A stretch of 64,000 nucleotides of DNA from Sphaerisporangium siamense (GTDB lineage Bacteria > Actinomycetota > Actinomycetes > Streptosporangiales > Streptosporangiaceae). Positions 8,189 through 17,226 of this stretch are shown in pieces. Under the pieces are notes generated by a model that made no database searches, had not been told where the DNA came from, and saw only the letters and a program-made list of their open reading frames with translations. Numbering within the stretch: position 1 is the first letter of the stretch; each line of letters opens with the position of its first letter. Both the position numbers and the translations under genes were made by a program. The stretch covers positions 1,922,001 through 1,986,000 of the forward strand of contig NZ_JACHND010000001.1 of NCBI RefSeq assembly GCF_014205275.1. The letters run 5' to 3'.

Positions 8189-9772
8189 GTGCGACCTAAG
8201 TACTCCCTGCTCGCGGCCGTCTTGGTCGCGGTGGTGGCGCTGTTACCCGCCACCACCGCCGCGAGCGCGGACACCCGTGACGAGGCGTCGGGGGACGCGG
8301 GGAAGGGCCGGATCTCCTGGGCGCCCTGCGAGGAGGAGCCGGCCGCCGAGTGCGGCACGCTGGCCGTCCCCATCGACTGGGACCGGCCGGGCGGGCCGAC
8401 CGTCGACCTGGCCCTCGCCCGCCGCAAGGCCACCGATCCCGCGGCGCGGATCGGATCTCTGGTGATCAACCCCGGAGGCCCCGGCGGGTCCGGTGTCGAG
8501 TTCGCCTACAACGCGCCGGGCTTCTTCACCGAGGAGATCCAGCGGCGGTTCGACCTCGTCGGGTTCGACCCCCGGGGCGTGGCGCGCAGCCACCCGGTCA
8601 TCTGCTCGGCGTCGGTGTACAACCAGATGCCGTACGCGATCATGAAGAGCCAGGCGGACTTCGACAGGTGGACCGCCTATTCCAAGAGGCTGCGCCAGGA
8701 CTGCCGGGCCCGCACCGGCCCGCTGTACGACCACGTCGACTCGGTCGACGTCGCCCGCGACATGGACGCGATCCGCGCCGCGCTCGGAGAGGAGAAGCTC
8801 ACCTACTACGGGGTCTCCTACGGCACGCTGATCGGCCAGATGTACGCCGAACTGTTCCCGCACCGCGTCCGGGCCCTGGCTCTGGACAGCAACATGGACC
8901 ACAGCCTCGGCGTGAAGGCGTTCCTCGACACCGAGGCGGCCGCCGTCGAGGACTCCTTCGACGAGTTCGCCGGCTGGTGCGACCAGGAGCCGAACTGCGC
9001 CCTGCACGGCCAGGACGTGCGGGTCGTGTGGGAGCGGCTGCTGGCCAAGGCGCGCGAGGGCGAGCTGTACTACCCGGGGGTCCCTGACCGTCCGATGACC
9101 GAGGTGCAGGTCCTGTGGCAGGGCGTGCTCGGCACCGAGGGGCCCGCCTGGCAGCTGCTGAGCGAGATGCTGCGCTACCTGGACGGCGGGCCGCCGTCGT
9201 CGTGGCTGCCTCCGCTGCCCGGCCGGCAGCCGGTGGAGGGGGACGTCGCCCAGCTTCCCACCGCCGTCCTGTGCGAGGACTACAACCTGCGGGTGCGGAA
9301 CTACAAGGAGTACGCCGCGCTGCTGCGGAGCAACGCCCGCCTGGCCCCCGACATGCGCCTGAACCCGATGCCGATCGAGGACCTGCCCGTCTGCCTCGGC
9401 CACCCGACGAGCAACCCGCAACACCGCCTGCGGTACACGGGCAGCGCTCCGCTGCTGCTCGGCACCTCCATCCACGACCCCTCCACGCCGTACGCCTGGA
9501 CCACCGAGGTGGCCCGCCAGCTCGGCCCCAAGGCGAGACTGCTCACCTACGAGGGCTGGGGGCACCGCATCTACGGCAAGGAGGAGTGCGCCACGGTGCC
9601 CATCGACGACTACCTGATCTCGCTGACCGTGCCCCCGCGCGGCTTCCGCTGTCCCGTAGGCGGCGGAGCCGGTCCCGCGCTGCGGCAGCGGCCCGAGGCG
9701 TGGCCGACGGACGGGCTCCCGTGGGCCGCTCCGTCCGTTCCGGGGCCGTCGGCGCCGAAGACGTCCGGCTGA
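8189..9772 (+). CDS. Secreted tripeptidyl aminopeptidase-like alpha/beta hydrolase (peptidase family S33)
   Basis: 527 residues. An N-terminal signal peptide (hydrophobic 6-20, AXA-type cleavage near TTAASA) precedes an alpha/beta-hydrolase with oxyanion loop NPGGPGGSG and nucleophile motif YYGVSYGTL (Ser about 210). The C-terminal TAP-like part has the Asp in SIHDPSTPYAW and the His in GWGHRIYGKEEC. This is the Streptomyces Tap/SlpD-like group, which trims N-terminal peptides from secreted proteins. I set the start at GTG 8189 because it directly precedes the signal peptide and has a GGAG, though spaced only 4 nt away. It is separated by 160 bp from the MFS gene and is probably an independent unit ending at the hairpin at 9786-9836. 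Confidence 0.88.
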   Translation: MRPKYSLLAAVLVAVVALLPATTAASADTRDEASGDAGKGRISWAPCEEEPAAECGTLAVPIDWDRPGGPTVDLALARRKATDPAARIGSLVINPGGPGGSGVEFAYNAPGFFTEEIQRRFDLVGFDPRGVARSHPVICSASVYNQMPYAIMKSQADFDRWTAYSKRLRQDCRARTGPLYDHVDSVDVARDMDAIRAALGEEKLTYYGVSYGTLIGQMYAELFPHRVRALALDSNMDHSLGVKAFLDTEAAAVEDSFDEFAGWCDQEPNCALHGQDVRVVWERLLAKAREGELYYPGVPDRPMTEVQVLWQGVLGTEGPAWQLLSEMLRYLDGGPPSSWLPPLPGRQPVEGDVAQLPTAVLCEDYNLRVRNYKEYAALLRSNARLAPDMRLNPMPIEDLPVCLGHPTSNPQHRLRYTGSAPLLLGTSIHDPSTPYAWTTEVARQLGPKARLLTYEGWGHRIYGKEECATVPIDDYLISLTVPPRGFRCPVGGGAGPALRQRPEAWPTDGLPWAAPSVPGPSAPKTSG

Positions 9773-9785
9773 GCGCCTAGCGGAC

Positions 9786-9836
9786 GGCGCCGCGTGCGCC
9801 CGCGTCAGGAACCGGCGACGCGGCGCACGCGGCGCC
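9786..9836. terminator. Long hairpin between convergent genes, overlapping the SARP stop codon
   Basis: GGCGCCGCGTGCGCC (9786-9800) pairs perfectly with GGCGCACGCGGCGCC (9822-9836). After one bulged base, GCGTC/GACGC extends the stem to 20 bp. It lies 14 bp past the S33 stop and includes the last codons and stop of the SARP gene on the other strand. There is no U-tract, as is common in actinomycete terminators, and it could serve both directions. Confidence 0.6.
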
Positions 9837-12800
9837 GGACCGCGGCCAGCGCCTCAAGGGCCTGTTCCCGCCAGTGGGGCGAGCCGATCCGGCCCGCGAC
9901 GTCGGCGGCCGTCGCGTAGTGTTCCGCGGCGCGGGCGGGATCGTCCAGGAACTCCGCCAGCCGCCCGAGCGTGAGGCCCGCGGGACCGAGGGTTATCGCG
10001 GAGGTGTGCAGGCCGATCATGTCCTCCCGGGCGGGGAGGAGCAGGCGGTAGCACTCCTCGGCGACCTCGCGGGAGCCGAGGGCCATCGCGTTGCCCGCGC
10101 GCAGCGCCAGGTTGATCCTCAGGAAGATGTCCCGCCGCGGCCCGCGGTGCGCCGGCCAGGCGGACCGGGCCTCGTCCAGGCGCCCGGCGGCGACCAGCGC
10201 GCTGACGTGGAACTCGTCGATCGCCCCCGGCACGCGGTCGCGGACGGCGGCGAACTCGGCCACCGACTCGTGGGCACGGCCGCACGCCAGGCGTGCCGCC
10301 AGCTTGCTCATGCTCGCGAAGACGGCGGCGTTCGGGCTTCCGGCCTCGTCCATCCGGTCGCCGAGGACCGTGTAGGCCGCCTCGGCGCGCTCGAACTCGC
10401 CGTCCAGCAGGAGGCGCAGGGCGTCGAGGTAGGCGATGGCGACCAGCGCGAGGCCGAGCTGGCCGTTCGTGGAGTACTCGACGGCCCGCGCGGCGTGCCG
10501 CTGGGCCGTGGCCCAGTCGTTGCGCCCGAGCGCGACGTTGCACAGGGCGTAGTGCCCGAGTGTCTGGTAGCCCAGCAGGCCGCCGCGCGCGGAGGTCTCC
10601 AGCAGCTCGTGCCCGAGCGCCTCCAGTTCGTCCCCGTGGCCGGGTACGAACGCCACCCAGTAGCGCGCGTTGAGCGCCAGGCACAGCAACCGGGGATCGC
10701 CGACGCCGCGGGCGATCTCGACGGCCTCGGCGCTCGCGGCCTCCGTCACCTCGTCGTCGTGGCCCACCAGTTCCTGGGCCAGCGCGGCGAGCAGCCGGCA
10801 GCGCAGTTCGCCGGTCGCGGCGGGCAGGCGGCTCCTGAGCGATTCGACCAGGTCGGCGTCGAACCCGAAGTCGGCCTGCGAGATCCAGATCACGGGCGCG
10901 TCGTTGGCCACCGCGGCGCGGGCGATCGCCGCGGGGTCGCCGAGCGACCGGGCGATCTCCAGCGCCCGCCGGCGGTTGACCGCCGCCCGCACGAGGTCGC
11001 CCGCGCTCGCCTGCGCGGAGACCAGGCGGCACAGCAGGTCCAGCCGGGTGCCGTCCGCGGGTTCCGCGCCGAGGTCGAGGGCTCCGAGGGCGTTCTCCAG
11101 CAGGGTGGCCGCTTCCTTGTGCGCGTAGACGGCCGAGGCCTGGGCCGCGGCGCGCCGTGCGTACCGCGCGGCCTCGACGGCGGTGGCCGGCGTGGCGGCG
11201 GCCAGCGCGTGGTAGCCGAGCGCGCCGAGGTCGCCCGGTCGCACCCGCTCCAGCGCGGTGAGGACCTTGGCGTGCAGCCGGACGCGGCGAAGCCGGGGAA
11301 TGTCCTCGTAGAGGGTCTCGCGGACCAGGACGTGCGTGAAGCGGACCCGGCCGGGGCTCGGCTCGGTGAGCAGCCCGGCGACCACGCCCGCCTCAAGGCC
11401 GTCGAGCACGGCCTCCTCGTCGGCGTCCTGGACGGCGATCAGCACGTCGGCGTCGGCGTCCCTGCCCATGACGGCGGCGTTGCGCAGGGTCGTCCGCGCC
11501 GTCGCGGGCAGGCGCGCGATCCTCCTGCGGATGAGATCGCGCACCCCGGGGGGCAGTGAATGGGCGGCCGAGGCTCCTTCGGTCGCGAGCAGCCGGGCGG
11601 TCTCGGCCACGAACAGCGGATTGCCACCGGTCCGCTCGGTGACCGTACGGACGGTTCCCGGGTCGGCCGCCACGCCGGACCGTTCCAGCAGCAGGCGGCG
11701 GACCTCGTCCTCGCCGAGCCCGCGCAGGGCCACGTTCTCCGCCGTCTGGACGGTGAGGGCGGCCCGCGTCGCCACCAGGTCCTCGCCGTCCTCGGACGAC
11801 CGGTGCGTCAGGACCACCAGGACCGGGGTGTTCGCCAGCCGGGCGGCCAGGTGACGCAGCAACTGGAGGGTCGCGTCGTCGGCGCGGTGCACGTCCTCCA
11901 GCACCAGCAGCAGCGGCCCCGGCACGTTCTCCAGGTAGTCGCCCACCGCCTGGGCCAGCCAGAACCGGCCGGCCTGCGCGGAGTCCTCCCGCAGGAGGGG
12001 CGTGAGCCGTGCCTCGACGCCGGGGGCCGGGGGGTGGACGGCGAACAGGCCGCGCAGCACCTCGCTCCACGCCCACGCGGGCGGCACCCCGCCGAGCGTC
12101 TCGGGGCACCGGCCGACCGCGACCTGCCAGCCGTCGTCGTCCAGCCGCCGCAGCAGGGCGTCGGCCAGTGTGCTCTTGCCCGCGCCCGGATCTCCGCCGA
12201 GCCATGCCACCCGGAAACCGCGTCCGGCCTGCTCGGCGGCGGAGACGAGCCGGGCGAGCTCCGCCGTCCTGCCGATCATCTGGGACGGCGGCGCGGCCGG
12301 GGGCGCGGCGGGACGGATCGGCACGGTGAGCCTGGGCACGTCGAGGGCGTCGCTGTGCGCGAGGATGTCGGCTTCGAGGGCTCTCAGGGCGGGGCCCGGG
12401 TCCACGCCGAGCTCGTCGGCGAGGGTGGTCCGGGTCCTGCGGAGCGCCGCCAGGGCGTCGGCCTGCCGTCCCGAGCGGTAGTAGGCGAGAGCGAGCAGCC
12501 GTACCGCGTTCTCGCGCAGCGGATGGGCGGCGACCTGGCGTTCCAGCTCGGGCACGACCTCCGCGTGAGAGCCGAGCGCGAGCCCGGCCTCCGCGCGGCA
12601 CTCGGCTGCGATGATCTTCAGCTCGCGCAGCCGTGCCGCCTCGGGGGCCGCCCACTCCTCGTCGGCGAACTCGGCGAAGGCGGGTCCCCTCCACAGCGAC
12701 AGGGCGTCGTCGATGACCTGCACGGCGCTGGCCGGGCTTCCCCCGTTGAGCGCCGCCACCGCCGCGTCCACGAGCTTGGGGAACCGCCAGGCGTCGACGT

Positions 12801-13104
12801 GGTCGGGGTCGAGCCGCAGCAGGTAGCCGGGCGGGGCGCTCACCAGGACGGTGGCCGGGGTCCGCGGCGCCCGGTCCGGCTCCAGGACGCGGCGGAGGTT
12901 GGAGATGTAGACCTGCAGCGCGGCCAGCGCCTTCGGCGGGGGCTGGCCCTGCCACAGATCGTCGATGAACCGGTCCGTCGAGACCACGTGCCCGCCGGCG
13001 CAGACGAGTCTCGCGATCACCGCCCGCTGCAGCGGCGCGCCCAGTTCGACCGGGCGGCCCTCGACCTCGGCCTGGAACTGCCCGAGCACCCGCAAATGCA
13101 CCAT
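9805..13104 (-). CDS. SARP-type regulator with AAA ATPase and TPR-like C-terminus
   Basis: 1099 residues. Residues ~1-95 form an OmpR-like winged helix (RVLGQFQAEVEGRPVELG), ~100-250 the bacterial transcriptional activation domain (ending ELGVDPGPALRALEADIL), and ~275-620 an ATPase with Walker A GGDPGAGKST and Walker B LLLVLEDVHRADD. The rest is helical repeats. Large SARPs of this build activate secondary-metabolite genes by binding direct heptamer repeats. The nearest leftward genes upstream are the secreted protein and MMPL exporter, which could be co-regulated. It ends convergently with the peptidase gene across the hairpin at 9786-9836. The ATG start is preceded only by a weak GGGAA. Confidence 0.88.
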   Translation of the reverse strand: MVHLRVLGQFQAEVEGRPVELGAPLQRAVIARLVCAGGHVVSTDRFIDDLWQGQPPPKALAALQVYISNLRRVLEPDRAPRTPATVLVSAPPGYLLRLDPDHVDAWRFPKLVDAAVAALNGGSPASAVQVIDDALSLWRGPAFAEFADEEWAAPEAARLRELKIIAAECRAEAGLALGSHAEVVPELERQVAAHPLRENAVRLLALAYYRSGRQADALAALRRTRTTLADELGVDPGPALRALEADILAHSDALDVPRLTVPIRPAAPPAAPPSQMIGRTAELARLVSAAEQAGRGFRVAWLGGDPGAGKSTLADALLRRLDDDGWQVAVGRCPETLGGVPPAWAWSEVLRGLFAVHPPAPGVEARLTPLLREDSAQAGRFWLAQAVGDYLENVPGPLLLVLEDVHRADDATLQLLRHLAARLANTPVLVVLTHRSSEDGEDLVATRAALTVQTAENVALRGLGEDEVRRLLLERSGVAADPGTVRTVTERTGGNPLFVAETARLLATEGASAAHSLPPGVRDLIRRRIARLPATARTTLRNAAVMGRDADADVLIAVQDADEEAVLDGLEAGVVAGLLTEPSPGRVRFTHVLVRETLYEDIPRLRRVRLHAKVLTALERVRPGDLGALGYHALAAATPATAVEAARYARRAAAQASAVYAHKEAATLLENALGALDLGAEPADGTRLDLLCRLVSAQASAGDLVRAAVNRRRALEIARSLGDPAAIARAAVANDAPVIWISQADFGFDADLVESLRSRLPAATGELRCRLLAALAQELVGHDDEVTEAASAEAVEIARGVGDPRLLCLALNARYWVAFVPGHGDELEALGHELLETSARGGLLGYQTLGHYALCNVALGRNDWATAQRHAARAVEYSTNGQLGLALVAIAYLDALRLLLDGEFERAEAAYTVLGDRMDEAGSPNAAVFASMSKLAARLACGRAHESVAEFAAVRDRVPGAIDEFHVSALVAAGRLDEARSAWPAHRGPRRDIFLRINLALRAGNAMALGSREVAEECYRLLLPAREDMIGLHTSAITLGPAGLTLGRLAEFLDDPARAAEHYATAADVAGRIGSPHWREQALEALAAVRRRVRRVAGS

Positions 13105-13198
13105 TTCCCGAGAAGCATAGAGTTCGCCGCTCTCATCGGTACATAGGGGAGGGAAGGCCGCCGAGCCGCCCGAGACATGGTCTACGGCCGGAGCGCGG

Positions 13199-13822
13199 TC
13201 ACCGTGAGCAGGTCCAGTCCATGCGGATGAGCTCGGCCACCGCCGGGCGGGTGCTGGGCGGGTAGCTGCTGGCGAACGTCACGTACACCTGCTGCGGGTT
13301 CCCGACGGGCTCCACGACGGCGACGCCCGCGCCGCCCGCGAGCTCGGGCGACGCGTAGTACGTGTACGTGCCGCCCTGGTTGGCCATCCCCGTGTCGAAG
13401 TAGGGGTAGGCCGAGAGGCAGTTCATCTGGGTGGTGAGCGGCTTCGGGTCGTTCGACCGCACCATGGTGTTGTTCCACCTCTGGTACGTGGTCGGGGTCG
13501 CCGAGCAACCGTAGGTCGCCGTCACCGTCGCTTCCTCGGCGTTCGTGTTCGCCGCCGTCATGACCCAGCCGTCGCCGCCCGCGGCCCGCCCGATCTTCTT
13601 CGTCACCGTCACCCCCGGGCCGTACTCCGCACGGAACCCGCTCCGCACCAGATAGGGAGCGCCGGCGGGGCACGTCCGGGCGACGGTCACGGTCGCGCCG
13701 GGAGCGACGGGGAAAGCGTGCGTCACCTGCGTGTCGGCGGCCGACGCCGACGGTGCGGCGAAGACCAGGCCGGCGACGGCGAGCGCGGTCGCGGTCGCGC
13801 TGAGGGCGGCTTTTCTGGACAT
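13199..13822 (-). CDS. Secreted protein of unknown function
   Basis: 207 residues beginning after an excellent AAGGAGGA. A Sec signal peptide (positively charged MSRKAA, hydrophobic core to ~25, cleavage after APSASA) gives a mature protein of about 180 residues rich in Thr, Ala and aromatic residues. It has several Cys (ARTCPAGAP, TYGCSATP, QMNCLSAY, DWTCSR) likely forming disulfides outside the cell. I recognise no family. It lies 68 bp after the MMPL stop, behind an intercistronic hairpin, and just upstream of the SARP gene. Confidence 0.75.
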   Translation of the reverse strand: MSRKAALSATATALAVAGLVFAAPSASAADTQVTHAFPVAPGATVTVARTCPAGAPYLVRSGFRAEYGPGVTVTKKIGRAAGGDGWVMTAANTNAEEATVTATYGCSATPTTYQRWNNTMVRSNDPKPLTTQMNCLSAYPYFDTGMANQGGTYTYYASPELAGGAGVAVVEPVGNPQQVYVTFASSYPPSTRPAVAELIRMDWTCSR

Positions 13823-13839
13823 TGTGGTGTTCCTCCTTG

Positions 13840-13882
13840 GAAGTGCGCCGGATGCGAGTTCAAGAGTGTCCGGCGGCACTTC
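13840..13882 (-). promoter_or_regulatory. Intercistronic hairpin between the MMPL and secreted-protein genes
   Basis: GAAGTGCGCCGGA (13840-13852) faces TCCGGCGGCACTTC (13869-13882), pairing with one bulged base around a 16-nt loop. It fills most of the 68-bp gap and ends about 2 nt before the strong ribosome-binding site of the secreted-protein gene. It may be a terminator/attenuator or an mRNA processing or stability element. Confidence 0.4.
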
Positions 13883-13890
13883 GCGACGAC

Positions 13891-15993
13891 TTAGGAGGGA
13901 CTTGGTGAGAACCGGCGGTCGGCATGGTCCGTGCCGTCGGCGTCGGCGCGTCCCAGGCGTCCGGGCCACCAGGCGCGGGGCCCGAGGTTTCGTACCAGGG
14001 CCGGGACCAGCAGGGATCGGACGACCAGGGTGTCGAGGAGCACGCCGAACGCGACGATGAAGGCCGTCTGCACGAGGAAGGCCAGGGGGATCACCACCAG
14101 CGCGGCGAAGGTGGCGGCGAGCACGACGCCCGCCGAGGTGATCACGCCGCCGGTGGTGACCAGCCCGCGCAGGATGCCCTCCCGCGCCCCGTGACGCGCG
14201 GTCTCCTCCCGCACCCGGGACATGAGGAAGATGTTGTAGTCCACGCCGAGCGCGACGAGGAAGACGAAGCCGTACAGCGGCACGGACGCGTCGCTGCCGG
14301 TGAAGCCGAACACGTGCGTGAAGACCAGCGTGGAGACGCCAAGGGTGGCCAGGAAGTTCAGCGCCACGGTCAGCACCAGGAGCACGGGCGCGGTCAGCGA
14401 GCGCAGCAGGACGACGAGGATCAGCAGGATGATCCCGAGGACCACCGGGACGATGCGATAGGTGTCCTTCTTCGCGGTCTCCGTCGTGTCGTACCGCTGG
14501 GCGCTGTAGCCGCCGACCATGACGCCCTTCTCGGCGGCGAGCGCGGCCCGCAGCCGCTTGACCGTGTCCTGGGCGGCGTCGCCGTCGGGGGCGTCGCTCA
14601 GGGTCGCCTCCACCAGGACGAGCCCGTCGACGACCTTGGGGGTGTCGCCGGGGCGTCCGCTCCGGCTCGCCGGCGCGGCGCCGGACACGCCCTTGACGCG
14701 CCGGGCCGTCTCCGTGACGGCCGCCGCGCGGGCGGCGGGGGCGACGATGACCGCGGGCTGGCCCGAGCCGCCGGGGAAGTGCTCGCTCAGCGCCGCCTGG
14801 GCCGCCACCGACGGCGCGTCGTTGACGAAGGTCTCGTCCAGCGGGACGCCTCTGGCGTTGAGCTGCGGCGCGAACAGGGCGAGGCCGACCAGCGGGAGGA
14901 TCGTCGCGATCCACAGCCGTCGCGGGTGGCGGTCGACGAGGCCGGCCACGCGGCCCCAGATGCCGTGTCCTTCGGCGTCGGCCGGACGCGGCTTCGCCGG
15001 CCAGAGCGCCGCCCGTCCCAGCAGGACGAGCACCGCGGGAAGGAAGGTGAGCGCGCTGAGCGCGGCGCACACGATGCCGATGGCGCCCACCGGGCCGAGC
15101 GCGCGGTTGTTGGTCAGGCTGCTGAGCAGCAGCGCGAGCAGGCCGAGTGCCACGGTGGCGGCGCTGGCGACGATCGGCTCGAACGAGCGCCGCAGCGCGA
15201 CGCGGCCCGCGGCGAAACGGTCGGCGCCGGTGGCGAGTTCCTCGCGGAAGCGGGCGGTCAGCAGCAGCGCGTAGTCGGTGGCCGCGCCGATGACGAGGAT
15301 GAACAGGATGCCCTGCACCTGGCCGTCCACCCGGACGACGCCGTGGTCGGCGAGGAAGTACACGACCGCGCAGGCCAGGCCCAGCGCGAAGACGGCCCCG
15401 ATGATGATGATCAGGGGCAGCAGCACGCTCCGGTACACCGCCAGCAGGATGATCAGGACGGCGAGCAGGGCCACGCCGAGCAGTAGGCCGTCGATCCCGG
15501 CGAAGGCGTCGGACAGGTCGACCCGCGTGGCCGCCGGTCCCGCGAGCCGAGCCCGCAGGCCGTCGACCGCGACCGCGCCGCCGATGCGCTCCAGGGCCTC
15601 CCCGAGGGAGCCTTCGACGTCGGAGCCGAGCTGCACCACGCCCTGCAGTGCCCGGCCGTCGTCGGACGCGATGGCGGGCGAGGGGGTGCCGGCGACGCCC
15701 GCCGTGCCGCGCAGCGCGGCCAGGGCGCGGGTCGCCGCGGCGGTCTGCTCCGGGGTGACGGCGCCGCGGTCGGCGGTCCACACCACGATGAGCGGCTGCG
15801 TCTCACCCTCGCGGAACCGTTCCTGGACGTGCAGGACGCGTGTCGACTCCGCGCTCTGAGGCAGGAAGGCGGCCTGGTCGTTGGTGGACACCTCGGTGAG
15901 CTTGCCGGCGAACGGTCCGAGCCCGCCGCCGACGGCCAGCCAGACCAGCACCAACAGGGCGGGGACGAGCAGGCGGACAGATCGCCGTGCCAT
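13891..15993 (-). CDS. MMPL/RND-superfamily transporter
   Basis: 700 residues in the duplicated MMPL layout: one N-terminal transmembrane helix, a large extracytoplasmic domain, five helices, then the same again. Hallmarks include GAATDYALLLTARFREE in the first half and VALGVDYNIFLMSRVREE in the second, the GxxxDY motifs of this family. Such proteins export lipids, antibiotics or peptides using the proton gradient. It is divergent from a MarR gene across two palindromic operators, an arrangement typical of a drug- or metabolite-induced pump. Confidence 0.92.
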   Translation of the reverse strand: MARRSVRLLVPALLVLVWLAVGGGLGPFAGKLTEVSTNDQAAFLPQSAESTRVLHVQERFREGETQPLIVVWTADRGAVTPEQTAAATRALAALRGTAGVAGTPSPAIASDDGRALQGVVQLGSDVEGSLGEALERIGGAVAVDGLRARLAGPAATRVDLSDAFAGIDGLLLGVALLAVLIILLAVYRSVLLPLIIIIGAVFALGLACAVVYFLADHGVVRVDGQVQGILFILVIGAATDYALLLTARFREELATGADRFAAGRVALRRSFEPIVASAATVALGLLALLLSSLTNNRALGPVGAIGIVCAALSALTFLPAVLVLLGRAALWPAKPRPADAEGHGIWGRVAGLVDRHPRRLWIATILPLVGLALFAPQLNARGVPLDETFVNDAPSVAAQAALSEHFPGGSGQPAVIVAPAARAAAVTETARRVKGVSGAAPASRSGRPGDTPKVVDGLVLVEATLSDAPDGDAAQDTVKRLRAALAAEKGVMVGGYSAQRYDTTETAKKDTYRIVPVVLGIILLILVVLLRSLTAPVLLVLTVALNFLATLGVSTLVFTHVFGFTGSDASVPLYGFVFLVALGVDYNIFLMSRVREETARHGAREGILRGLVTTGGVITSAGVVLAATFAALVVIPLAFLVQTAFIVAFGVLLDTLVVRSLLVPALVRNLGPRAWWPGRLGRADADGTDHADRRFSPSPS

Positions 15994-16020
15994 GAGAGAC
16001 GCCTTTCGGTCACCCTATGT

Positions 16021-16053
16021 AACTCAATGATTGAGATACTCAATGATTGAGTT
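16021..16053. promoter_or_regulatory. Tandem MarR operators overlapping divergent promoters
   Basis: The 13-bp palindrome CTCAATGATTGAG occurs twice (16023-16035, 16039-16051) at 16-bp spacing, and the whole block is itself nearly symmetric. Each direction has a TTGAGA/TTGAGT -35 inside one palindrome and, 16 bp on, a -10-like TAATGT (plus strand, 16053-16058) or TACATA (minus strand). Binding of the adjacent MarR protein would shut both genes. Confidence 0.75.
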
Positions 16054-16069
16054 AATGTAGCATGGCCGC

Positions 16070-16540
16070 ATGGACGGCGACAGCGGGGAGGGCATCGATC
16101 TGCTGTCCTTCGCCGTGCGCCTGCGCCGCATGACCGGCGAGCTCAACCGCATCGCGCACGACTTCGCCCACGAGCACGGCCTGCACACCACCGACGTCCA
16201 GGCCCTCATCAAGATCTTCGACGCGCCGTCGCCGATCACCCCGAGCCGGCTGCGCGAGGAACTGAACCTCACCTCCGGCGCCGTCACCGCGTGCCTCGAC
16301 CGGCTGGAGCGCGCCGGGCACATCCGCCGTGTCCGCGACGTGCACGACCGCCGCGTCGTCCACCTGCACTACCTCGACACGGCGAAGGAGTTCGCCGCGG
16401 CCTTCTTCCGCCCGCTCGGCCAGAGCACCGACAACGCCCTGCGGCGCTTCACCCCCGACCAGCTCCGCACCGTCGCCGCCTTCCTCGACACCATGAACGA
16501 CGAACTCGACGCCCTCCGCGCCTCGTCGCGTTCCTCCTGA
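16070..16540 (+). CDS. MarR-family transcriptional regulator of the MMPL pump
   Basis: 156 residues with a MarR winged helix: TTDVQALIKIFDAP, ITPSRLREELNLTSGAVTAC as recognition helix, and the wing IRRVRDVHDRRVVHLHY. N- and C-terminal helices provide dimerisation. No ribosome-binding site precedes the ATG. If TAATGT at 16053-16058 is the -10, the transcript would start only about 5 nt before it, so near-leaderless translation is likely. It probably represses itself and the MMPL gene until a phenolic or drug-like ligand binds. Confidence 0.88.
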   Translation: MDGDSGEGIDLLSFAVRLRRMTGELNRIAHDFAHEHGLHTTDVQALIKIFDAPSPITPSRLREELNLTSGAVTACLDRLERAGHIRRVRDVHDRRVVHLHYLDTAKEFAAAFFRPLGQSTDNALRRFTPDQLRTVAAFLDTMNDELDALRASSRSS

Positions 16541-16607
16541 CCCTCCCTTCGGCGCGGTCGTCCGGCACGGTTGCGCCCTTTTTCCGTTCACCCTCCGATG
16601 GCAGGGC

Positions 16608-17222
16608 TCACACGGGCGCGCCGTCGCCGAACCGGCGGGTCGCCACCAGGGCGGCCAGGTCGGGCGCCAGGCGGAGCTCCGCCGCGTCGAGGCCGGGATG
16701 GCGGAGCCAGTGCGTCCGGGCCCGGTCGACCACGCCGTCATGGCGGGGCGGCCAGTGCCGGGCGGGGGTCAGGTCGTCGACGACCAGCGTTCCTCCCAGG
16801 GTGAGCAGCCGGTGCGGATCGGCGGGCCGCTCACCGTTCTTGCCCTGGCCGCCGCCGTCCAGGACGAGCAGGTCGTACGGCCCGTGCCGATAGATCTCGC
16901 GCCAGTCGCCATGGATCACCGAGACCTGTGGACGGCCGCGGAACACCCGCGCGGCCAGCGCCGCACGGTGCGCGTCCCGCTCGACGCTCACCAACCGCGT
17001 CCCCGGGCGGGCGCCCGAGACCAGCCAGGCCAGCCCCACACCACACCCGGTCCCGGTCTCCCCGACAGCCTCCGCGCCCGCCGCCAGCGCGTACAGCAAC
17101 CGTCCCTGCTCGGGCCGGCAGGAGAACCCGAACCCGGCCTCCCTGGCCACCTCGACGGCCTGCCGCACCAGGGGCGGCACCTCTGTCAGATCGGCGTACG
17201 CCGCGGTCCCGTCATCGGACAT
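16608..17222 (-). CDS. Class I SAM-dependent methyltransferase (O-methyltransferase-like)
   Basis: 204 residues with motif I as VGETGTGCGVGLAWL (residues ~53-67), an acidic residue after strand beta2 (LVSVERDAHR), VSVIHGDWREIY and LLVLDGGGQGKNG. The layout fits the small-molecule O-methyltransferase group. The ATG lies 4 bp after the polysaccharide lyase stop, so it is probably translated from the same message. No substrate is apparent, and the pairing with a lyase is unusual. Confidence 0.75.
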   Translation of the reverse strand: MSDDGTAAYADLTEVPPLVRQAVEVAREAGFGFSCRPEQGRLLYALAAGAEAVGETGTGCGVGLAWLVSGARPGTRLVSVERDAHRAALAARVFRGRPQVSVIHGDWREIYRHGPYDLLVLDGGGQGKNGERPADPHRLLTLGGTLVVDDLTPARHWPPRHDGVVDRARTHWLRHPGLDAAELRLAPDLAALVATRRFGDGAPV

Positions 17223-17226
17223 GCCG

